From the NCBI GenBank assembly GCA_942492635.1, contig CALOFP010000002.1, positions 1,116,001-1,180,000 of the forward strand: 64,000 bases of DNA. The letters run 5' to 3'. Position 1 is the first letter of the stretch. The number at the start of each line of letters is the position of its first letter. Source of the stretch: CALOFP01 sp942492635. GTDB taxonomy: Bacteria > UBP6 > UBA1177 > CALOFP01. This document shows, piece after piece, positions 52,695-60,039 of this stretch. The notes beneath the pieces are model-generated. The model saw only the letters and a program-made list of their open reading frames with translations, searched no databases and had not been told where the DNA came from. Position numbers and translations under genes: made by a program.

Positions 52695-54200
52695 ATGAAA
52701 AGGTGGACCGATTTAGTACATTTTTCAGATCTTTTTATTTTTTTCAGTTTGAATCTTTGCTCGCTCCTGGTTTTTTACTTTTTCTACACAATCTCGTTTC
52801 CCGTTGTGATTGCGATGTTGATGATTCAGCTCGTTTACCTTGCTCGCCTCAGGTTAAGATGTGTGAAATTAAAAAAAAGAGTTTCTCAATGTGTTGATAG
52901 CAATCGTGAAAGGGAATCAGGTGGGAAAGTTTGTTATATGGAAGTTCTGGTTGAAGAGCTTGAGAAACTTTGTAAAAAAGTTACGGTATTGGAAGAGGAT
53001 ATCGGTAGACTAAAAGAACTTTCAAGATCTACTGAAAGGGAGTGTGCAAAAAAGAATCTACAGATTTCAGAATTGAGAGATTTGAAGGAACGGGCGGAGA
53101 AAAACTGTGAAGTTACCGGGAGATTTATCTCTGAGATAGGGGGCGATCTTTCAATTTCATTAAATGGAATAGAGGGTATTGCCAGAGTATTTCTGAAGGA
53201 GGTCGAGGATGAGGTAGTGTTGCGTTATCTCAACGTGATTTCAGGGTCGGTTGCCCATCTTTTAAGCGTAGTCGATGACATGTCCAATTTTTCAAGGGTA
53301 GGCGCCGGAAACGTTGAGTTATGCGAAAAAAGATTCAATATTCAGGAAATGATGATGGGTCTCTGTTCAATATTTAAAACGACAGCGGATTCGAAGGGTA
53401 TCACAATTGAATGTGAAAAAAGCGAAGACCTTCCCGAATGGGTGGTAGGTGATCCGGGTCGAATAAGGCAGCTCCTTTTCACAGTGATTGAGAAGGCAAT
53501 ATTCCACAGTAAAAAGTCGGTACTCAAGGTCACTGCCGGAGTTGGAGTAAAAAATAGTCGTCAAAAACTATACTTTTCGGTAGAAGGCGGAAACGGCTGC
53601 GCCATAGGCGGACTTGAAACAACTCGGGATGAGACAGGCTCCGTAAGGAATTTAGGGCATGTTTTCTCTCTGGCCAAAGGTCTGGTTAAACTAATGGGAG
53701 GAGAATTGACATTTGAAGATTGTCCCAACAGTTCATTTAACATCAAATTTAATATTGAATTGAAGTTTGAAATTGATTCCGCTGAACAGAAAAGTTTTTC
53801 TGAAGGGAATTCGAACGGATACCGAAAGGTACGGATTCTGGTTGCTGAAGATGACGATGTAAATCGCATGGTGATGAGAAGGCTTCTTCAGAACCGTGGT
53901 TACGATACCTTGACTGCCAGTACAGGAGCAGAGGCTATTGAAGTTTGGGATAGTGAGGATGTCGACATGATTCTTATGGATATTCAGATGCCTGAAACAA
54001 CAGGATACGAAGCAGCCGCCATTATTCGTCAAAGGGAGATTCAGAGAGGAGGAAGGACTCCGATAATTGCTTTGAGTGCTTTTTCCATGGTTGAAGATGT
54101 AGAGCGTTCGCTCTCAATCGGAATGGATGGACACCTCTCCAAACCTCTTGATTACGAAAAGATGTTCTCTTTCATTGAGGAAACTCTCGCTCGAACATGA
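52695..54200 (+). CDS. Hybrid histidine-kinase-like membrane protein with degenerate kinase core and intact receiver
   Basis: About 501 residues. Two membrane segments (about 9-50) are followed by a coiled coil (about 60-145), then a region aligning with HisKA-HATPase and a receiver. Where active hybrids have MSHEIRTPLNGI this protein has EIGGDLSISLNGI, so the phospho-accepting His is Gly. The N-box Asn-Ala-Ile is EKAIFH. The G1 box is VEGGNGCAIGG, and the G2 box GTGLGL is RNLGHVF. The following LVKLMGGELTFE is conserved, showing common ancestry. The receiver keeps VAEDDDVNR, the acceptor in LMDIQMPETTG, ALSAFS and LSKPLD. It is probably a pseudokinase scaffold whose receiver is phosphorylated by another kinase. 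ATG 52695 is preferred as start, without a strong ribosome-binding site. Confidence 0.8.
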   Translation: MKRWTDLVHFSDLFIFFSLNLCSLLVFYFFYTISFPVVIAMLMIQLVYLARLRLRCVKLKKRVSQCVDSNRERESGGKVCYMEVLVEELEKLCKKVTVLEEDIGRLKELSRSTERECAKKNLQISELRDLKERAEKNCEVTGRFISEIGGDLSISLNGIEGIARVFLKEVEDEVVLRYLNVISGSVAHLLSVVDDMSNFSRVGAGNVELCEKRFNIQEMMMGLCSIFKTTADSKGITIECEKSEDLPEWVVGDPGRIRQLLFTVIEKAIFHSKKSVLKVTAGVGVKNSRQKLYFSVEGGNGCAIGGLETTRDETGSVRNLGHVFSLAKGLVKLMGGELTFEDCPNSSFNIKFNIELKFEIDSAEQKSFSEGNSNGYRKVRILVAEDDDVNRMVMRRLLQNRGYDTLTASTGAEAIEVWDSEDVDMILMDIQMPETTGYEAAAIIRQREIQRGGRTPIIALSAFSMVEDVERSLSIGMDGHLSKPLDYEKMFSFIEETLART

Positions 54201-54476
54201 GCTCTGTTGCTGTACGACGAACACTTTTTTACATATGAAATCCAATCGTCAGGAGGTTCGTCCAGCGCTTGAAATAGATGAGGAATTTTGATTTTTGAGA
54301 AAATTTCCTGCCGGGAAGATAACGTCAACTGGATCTTTGTTGTTTTAGAAAAAATTTTACTTCTCTATCTGGAATTTTTGTGCAACTGCTTGATTTTTTT
54401 TATGACATATGTACATTCTTTTTTTTGCATATTCAAAATAAGTCTTTACAAATTCACCTTTTTTTACTAGACTCTA

Positions 54477-56966
54477 GTGTCATTGTTTTCTACGAGGAAT
54501 GAAAAATTGTTTATAAAAGCAAGATCTAAAGATGCGCTCGTCCTTAAAGACGAGACTGTAACCTATACCCAACTTTTGAAACGTATAAACCATCTGGCAC
54601 TACAGATAAAGGGGTATGGTGCCGAAAAGGTGATCATTTTTTTGGAAAACCGCACTGAGTGGGTTTACGCACTCTACGCTGTCTGGAGAGAGAACGGGAT
54701 AGTGGTTCCCGTGGACTTTATGGCCACAGCCGATGATCTTGTCTATATCATCGGCGACAGTGGTGCCGAGTTGATCTTATGCTCAAACGAAACGTCGGAG
54801 CGGATTGATGAGGCTCTTTCTCAGGTCAAAGGTGAAAAAAAGGTTCTCAACCTGGACAAGGTGGAGTTCGATAAGAATGTAGAAGATAAAACCGCCTTCC
54901 CGGGTATGGAAGAAGAAAGGACCGCACTGATAATGTATACGTCCGGAACTACCGGGAATCCCAAGGGTGTAATGCTTTCGTTTCAGAATCTCAACGCCAA
55001 CATCAAGGCCGTGTCTGAGGATGTACCGATTTTCGCTGAAAAAGAGCGTATACTCGCGCTTCTTCCCTTTCATCACATTCTTCCCCTGCTGGGTACGGTC
55101 GTAGCTCCACTGAAGGTAGGAGCCACCATCTATTTTGCCCCATCGATGAATCCGACGGATATTCTAGGTACATTGAAGATTCATAAGATATCCATGATTA
55201 TCGGAGTTCCCAAACTGTATGAGAAAATTGTGGGCGGCATAAAGCGGAAAATTTACGGATCATTTCTTCTGAAAGGGATTTTCAGACTTCTTCGCCGACT
55301 TCGTTCTCTGCCGGTAAGCAGGATTGTTTTCGGAAAAGTTCACAGCGAGCTGGGCGGTGCTCTTAAATTCATGGTGTGCGGTGGAGCAGCTCTGGATAAG
55401 GAGATCGCGATGGATTTCAGGGCTTTGGGATTTGAGATCTACAACGGTTACGGAATGACTGAGACAGCTCCTATGATATCCTTCCCGAGACCCGGAAGAA
55501 TCAAGGATGGATCAGTGGGAGAACCTCTTCTTCCCGGGTCTGTAAAGATAGAAGACGGTGAGATTCTCGTGCGTGGACAGAACGTTATGCAGGGCTATTA
55601 TGAGAAACCTGAAGAAACGGCGGATGTCCTCAACGACGGTTGGCTGAAAACAGGAGATCTCGGTTATCTCGACGGTGAAGGCTACCTTTTTATTACGGGC
55701 AGAAGGAAAGAGGTGATAGTTCTGCCGAGCGGAAAGAATATCGATCCGTCCGAAGTGGAGTTCAAGTTGATGAATACATCTCCGCTTGTTTCTGAGGTTG
55801 GAGTCTATATGGAAGACGGAATCCTCAAGGCGATAATCGTTCCCGATCTTGAGAGCGTCAGAGAGCAGGGAATCGTCAACCTGGAGGAGAGCTTCCGTTG
55901 GGATGTTGTCGACAGGTACAACCGTGAAAGCTCACCCCATAAAAGGATCAAGCGTTTTGCTCTGGTGAGGCAGGAGTTACCGAGGACACGGCTTGGCAAG
56001 CTTCGCCGTTTTATGTTGCCCGGGTTTGCTGACGAAGTTAAAACGCAAAAGAAGTCGACTGAAGTTCCAACATTTGAGGAGTATGAAATTCTGGCAGAAT
56101 TTCTTGAAAATCAAACTGAACGAAAAGTCACTCCCGATGATCATATCGAGATAGATCTCGGGCTGGATTCGCTCGACAAGGTTTCAATGCAGGCGTTCCT
56201 ATCTTCTACCTTCGGAGTCGAGACGGGTGAAAACGATCTTCTACAGAACCCTACGGTGGTAAAACTTGCCGAGATGGTAAGGGAGAAAAAGACTAAAGTT
56301 GTAAGGGAGGAGATCGACTGGTCTACCATTCTCAGGGAACAACCGGATTCGGATCTTCCGACCCCGACATTTATCCTGACCTTCTTCAAGCACGTCTCAA
56401 GAGTTTTTCTCAAATTGATATTCAGGTTGAAGGTTGAGGGGATTGATAATATTCCCGAAGGTCCCTTCATCATTGCTCCGAACCACCAGAGTTCGATTGA
56501 CGGTCTTTTTGCGATGATATTTCTCAAGGACAGTGTTCTTAGTGATACATACTCCTTTGCAAAGAAGAAGCATTTTAAATCGTGGTGGCGTCTTTTCCTG
56601 GCCAGAAGAACAAATATCCTCATAATCGACATAAACCGTGATCTAAAGGGTGTTATCAGGCAGATGGGCGGTGTTCTGAAGTCCGGCAAGAACGTCATCA
56701 TATTTCCAGAAGGGACAAGGTCCAGAGATGGGAAACTCGGCAAGTTCAAGAAGACATTCGCAATTCTAAGTCGCGAGCTTGATGTTCCTGTTGTTCCCGT
56801 CGCCATAAGTGGAGCATTCAGGGCACTTCCGAAGGGAAGTCTTTTCATGAGACCATTTTCAAAAATTCGAGTACGTTTTCTTCCTCCTCTTTTGCCTGAT
56901 GATAGGGACTACGACCAGATAACGGAAACTGTAAAGGAGAGAATCAAGAACAATATAACACTCTGA
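54477..56966 (+). CDS. Acyl-AMP ligase / acyl carrier / lysophospholipid-type acyltransferase fusion
   Basis: An 829-residue three-domain enzyme. Residues about 1-510 are an AMP-forming acyl ligase (TSGTTGNPKGVMLS, NGYGMTETAPMIS, KTGDLGYLDGEG, FITGRRKEVIVLPSGKNI). Residues about 530-605 are a carrier domain with phosphopantetheine site Ser565 (DLGLDSLDKVS). Residues about 635-829 are a PlsC-type acyltransferase with the HX4D motif (NHQSSID, His670, Asp675) and FPEGTRSRDGKLG. It could activate a free fatty acid, load it on its own carrier and pass it to a lysophospholipid, in one chain. The order is the reverse of E. coli Aas, which also lacks a carrier. GTG 54477 has no clear ribosome-binding site, so the start is uncertain. 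Confidence 0.9.
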   Translation: MSLFSTRNEKLFIKARSKDALVLKDETVTYTQLLKRINHLALQIKGYGAEKVIIFLENRTEWVYALYAVWRENGIVVPVDFMATADDLVYIIGDSGAELILCSNETSERIDEALSQVKGEKKVLNLDKVEFDKNVEDKTAFPGMEEERTALIMYTSGTTGNPKGVMLSFQNLNANIKAVSEDVPIFAEKERILALLPFHHILPLLGTVVAPLKVGATIYFAPSMNPTDILGTLKIHKISMIIGVPKLYEKIVGGIKRKIYGSFLLKGIFRLLRRLRSLPVSRIVFGKVHSELGGALKFMVCGGAALDKEIAMDFRALGFEIYNGYGMTETAPMISFPRPGRIKDGSVGEPLLPGSVKIEDGEILVRGQNVMQGYYEKPEETADVLNDGWLKTGDLGYLDGEGYLFITGRRKEVIVLPSGKNIDPSEVEFKLMNTSPLVSEVGVYMEDGILKAIIVPDLESVREQGIVNLEESFRWDVVDRYNRESSPHKRIKRFALVRQELPRTRLGKLRRFMLPGFADEVKTQKKSTEVPTFEEYEILAEFLENQTERKVTPDDHIEIDLGLDSLDKVSMQAFLSSTFGVETGENDLLQNPTVVKLAEMVREKKTKVVREEIDWSTILREQPDSDLPTPTFILTFFKHVSRVFLKLIFRLKVEGIDNIPEGPFIIAPNHQSSIDGLFAMIFLKDSVLSDTYSFAKKKHFKSWWRLFLARRTNILIIDINRDLKGVIRQMGGVLKSGKNVIIFPEGTRSRDGKLGKFKKTFAILSRELDVPVVPVAISGAFRALPKGSLFMRPFSKIRVRFLPPLLPDDRDYDQITETVKERIKNNITL

Positions 56967-57185
56967 TTTATTTGTTAAAACAATATTCCTTCATTTCACT
57001 GTATCCGCTTACGTTCAGAAAAATCATTTAAACCTTATCTTCAGTGGAACTGAAAGAGTAATTGAAAGTTCTATCTAAGGAAATTTGAGTGTGTTAAAGA
57101 TTTTTGTGTTGTAGCTGCTCGATTTTATAGCTGAATTCCAGGTTGAAGCAAGCTTTTTGAATTCAGCTGAACCAGTTCTATCTCA

Positions 57186-57214
57186 TTGTTTCCATCTATT
57201 CCGGATGATATAAT
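57186..57214 (+). promoter_or_regulatory. Sigma-70 promoter of the second chemoreceptor gene
   Basis: TTGTTT (57186-57191), a 17-base spacer and consensus TATAAT (57209-57214), 39 bases before the ATG. Confidence 0.6.
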
Positions 57215-57253
57215 TACTTAATGGAGTTGAACATAAACAGTCGGGAGGAAAAC

Positions 57254-59284
57254 ATGCGATTTACAATAAAGAAGAAGCTGATTGTAGCCTTTCTTATTAC
57301 GATCATTCTTCCGCTCACGTTGATATCCGTAATTGTGGCCAACCGTGTCAGCACCCAGTCAATGGAGAGTTTCATAACCGCAGCGAGGAGCGAGCTGAAA
57401 CAGTCGGACAACGTCATCACCACCTTTTTTGATATCGGAAAGAGTATGGTAACAATGCTCAGCAGTGCCCAGCCCGTTCTATTGATGGATGAAACACTTA
57501 CAAGTTACATGCAGGCTACAGAACCGTCTTTTGTGGATGGAATTGCAAAGGGTGGAAACGAGGCTGATATCGTAAGACTTCTAAGAGCGATACATAGAAG
57601 CAACCCGAGTTTCACGGAGGTGTTCATCGGTTCGATTTACGGAGGTTTCGCCACCTCGCTTACTTCTGATATGCCGGCCGGCTACGATCCGAGAATTCGG
57701 CCGTGGTACAAAAAATCTCTCAACTTCGAAGGAGAGGCTATTCTGTCTGATCCCTACATGTCTACAACCGGAGAGCCTGTAGTGAGTATAACCAGGACCA
57801 TATCGGCTGCGGGGAGGGGGTTGATCGGTGTTGCGGCTATCGACGCTTCGCTGAAGAGTTTGACCGATTTTATAGGTACAATTAAAATCGGCAAGACGGG
57901 ATACGTCATCCTTGTCGATTCAAAAGGGACAATCATTGCCAACCCGAGAGATACGAAGATGAATTTCAAGAAGATGACCGATGTCGGGAGCGATGCATTC
58001 AGGACTCTGAATAAAATGGCTTCAGGAAGTGCAGAAGTTAAGATGGGAAATACCGAATACCTGACCGAGGTTCACACATCTCCGAAACTGGGAATGAAGC
58101 TCATCGGTTTTGTTGAAAAATCCGAAATCATGGAAGAGGTTTACGCAATGATCAACTCCATCGTGATCGTTGCTGTTGTTCTTCTCATAGTCTTCATGAT
58201 TGTCGCCTTTCTTTTCGCCAGGAACATTTCCGACAGGATCAGCACCGTTTCGGAAATATTCAGGGATATCTCCGAGGGAGAGGGCGATCTTACCGTTCGG
58301 ATTTCATTTCAGGGAAATGATGAAATAATGGAGCTGTCTGAATACTTCAACAGTTTTGTGGAGAAGATAGAAAACCTGGTCAAGTCGATAAAATCTTCCT
58401 CCGACCATGTTCTTCTCTCCTCCCAGGAAGTTGCCGGTGGAAACAACCAGCTATCATCATCCACACAGCAGATGGCCAGTTCACTTGAGGAGACTGCCGC
58501 CTCTGTTGAGCAGATCACATCTTCAATAAAGGATACCTCCAGTCTTTCGGGTTCATCGGCCACAATGATAAGAAAAACCTCCCAGCGTGCTCAGGAAGGT
58601 GCTGAAAAACTTAACGATATGGCTGGCGCAATGGAGAACGTAAAACTCTCAGGCGAGAAGATCAGGGAGATTGTTGATGTTGTAAACGACATCGCCTTCC
58701 AGACAAATCTTCTGGCCCTCAATGCGGCGGTAGAGGCAGCCAGGGCTGGAGAAGAGGGTAAGGGATTTGCCGTAGTTGCCGGTGAGGTGAGGGCGCTTGC
58801 CGCAAGAAGTGCCGATGCGGTTTCCGAAATAAGGGAGCTCGTGGGGCAGAATGAGGTCTATATAACTGATGCGAACTCTCTTTCTAAAACCACAACCGAA
58901 ATGCTCATGTCGCTCATAAAGGACATCCAGGAGGCCAGCACGGCAATGGCCGATATCGAGCAGCGAGCGAAGGAGCAGGCATCCGGAATTGAGCAGATCA
59001 ACAGTGCCGTTATGCAGATGGATGAGGTAACCCAGAGAAACGCCTCTCTTGTCGAGGAGTTGGCAAGCTCCGCAGAGGATCTCTCAAGTGTTTCGAAGAG
59101 TCTCTCCGGCGAAGTCGGCCAGTTCAAGGTCAGTGAAGCAGGACCTGCCTCCATGAGGCGGGAATCTCCCGTCTACAGGCCTCCTTCAAAACCTACACCA
59201 CCTCCGACTAAGCCTGCTAAGGAACCTGAACCTCCCAAGACAGAGGAGGCCTTCTTTGATGACGACCAGTTCGAAGAGTTCTGA
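57254..59284 (+). CDS. Methyl-accepting chemotaxis protein with dCache-type sensor and C-terminal tether
   Basis: Chemoreceptor of about 676 residues. TM1 (about 9-31) is followed by a periplasmic double-Cache domain (about 35-290) with the ligand-domain signature DPRIRPWYKKSL...SDPYMSTTGEPVVSITRTI, then TM2 (about 298-322), HAMP, and the signalling domain with NDIAFQTNLLALNAAVEAARAG. The C-terminus has a Pro-rich linker (PVYRPPSKPTPPPTKP) and ends DDDQFEEF, which resembles the flexible tail and aromatic pentapeptide used by some receptors to dock CheR or CheB. GGGAGG at 57242-57247 sets the ATG at 57254. It stands alone with its own promoter. Confidence 0.94.
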   Translation: MRFTIKKKLIVAFLITIILPLTLISVIVANRVSTQSMESFITAARSELKQSDNVITTFFDIGKSMVTMLSSAQPVLLMDETLTSYMQATEPSFVDGIAKGGNEADIVRLLRAIHRSNPSFTEVFIGSIYGGFATSLTSDMPAGYDPRIRPWYKKSLNFEGEAILSDPYMSTTGEPVVSITRTISAAGRGLIGVAAIDASLKSLTDFIGTIKIGKTGYVILVDSKGTIIANPRDTKMNFKKMTDVGSDAFRTLNKMASGSAEVKMGNTEYLTEVHTSPKLGMKLIGFVEKSEIMEEVYAMINSIVIVAVVLLIVFMIVAFLFARNISDRISTVSEIFRDISEGEGDLTVRISFQGNDEIMELSEYFNSFVEKIENLVKSIKSSSDHVLLSSQEVAGGNNQLSSSTQQMASSLEETAASVEQITSSIKDTSSLSGSSATMIRKTSQRAQEGAEKLNDMAGAMENVKLSGEKIREIVDVVNDIAFQTNLLALNAAVEAARAGEEGKGFAVVAGEVRALAARSADAVSEIRELVGQNEVYITDANSLSKTTTEMLMSLIKDIQEASTAMADIEQRAKEQASGIEQINSAVMQMDEVTQRNASLVEELASSAEDLSSVSKSLSGEVGQFKVSEAGPASMRRESPVYRPPSKPTPPPTKPAKEPEPPKTEEAFFDDDQFEEF

Positions 59285-59500
59285 GTTACCTTCTTTATTC
59301 CGTTTCTTTTTTCTCACCAAGGAGAAATTCAATCACAGGGGCCTGAAATAGATCAATTTCATTAAGAGAGAATTTGGATGATGTTTTGTCGGATTGAGAA
59401 TTCTGTCAGATAGATATTTTGCTTTTAATATCTAAAAATCTATTTGATATTTCACTTCTTTAATAACAGGATCTCAATAATCGTATCCGAAGATATCTTT

Positions 59501-59529
59501 TTGACATTGTTTATTAATTTTGCTATGAT
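59501..59529 (+). promoter_or_regulatory. Sigma-70 promoter of trmL
   Basis: TTGACA (59501-59506), a 17-base spacer and TATGAT (59524-59529), 36 bases before the ATG. It is one of the best promoter matches in the window. Confidence 0.65.
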
Positions 59530-59565
59530 TCCACGGTGTTTTAGTTATCTGAAGAGGCCTGTTCA

Positions 59566-60036
59566 ATGTTTAATGTTGTGCTTGTAGAACCTGAAATTCC
59601 ACAGAATACCGGTAACATAGGGCGTACAGTTCTGGCTGTCGGCGCCAAACTCCATCTTGTAAAACCCATCGGGTTTTCCCTTGACGATCGTTTTCTAAAG
59701 CGTGCCGGTCTGGATTACTGGAAAGAGATAGAGTTGACCATTTGGGAAAGTTTCGATGAATTTATGCAGTCTGTTCCGCCCGACAGGATTCACCTCTTTT
59801 CAACAAGGGGCGCAAGGAGGTACGACAAGGCTTCCTATTCTCCCGACGACTACCTGCTGTTCGGTCGTGAATCCAGAGGAATCCGACCCGATATACTAAA
59901 TAAATACGAGGAGCGTACAAGGTATCTGCCTATGCAGAACCTTAAGGTGCGTAGCATGAATCTATCCAGTTCCGCCGCTGTGGTAATCTTCGAGGCTTTG
60001 CGGCAGAACAACTTCGGCGGAGGCTTCGGGAACTAA
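59566..60036 (+). CDS. trmL: tRNA (cytidine/uridine-34-2'-O)-methyltransferase TrmL
   Basis: SPOUT methyltransferase modifying the wobble nucleotide of tRNA-Leu species. It has 156 residues, normal length. VVLVEPEIPQNTGNIGRT is the family N-terminus, LLFGRESRGI forms part of the SAM-binding knot, and LPMQNLKVRSMNLSSSAAVVIFEALRQ is the typical C-terminal block (usually IPM...SLNLS...). It is followed after three bases by the nucleotide-carrier gene. Confidence 0.95.
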   Translation: MFNVVLVEPEIPQNTGNIGRTVLAVGAKLHLVKPIGFSLDDRFLKRAGLDYWKEIELTIWESFDEFMQSVPPDRIHLFSTRGARRYDKASYSPDDYLLFGRESRGIRPDILNKYEERTRYLPMQNLKVRSMNLSSSAAVVIFEALRQNNFGGGFGN

Positions 60037-60039
60037 TCT

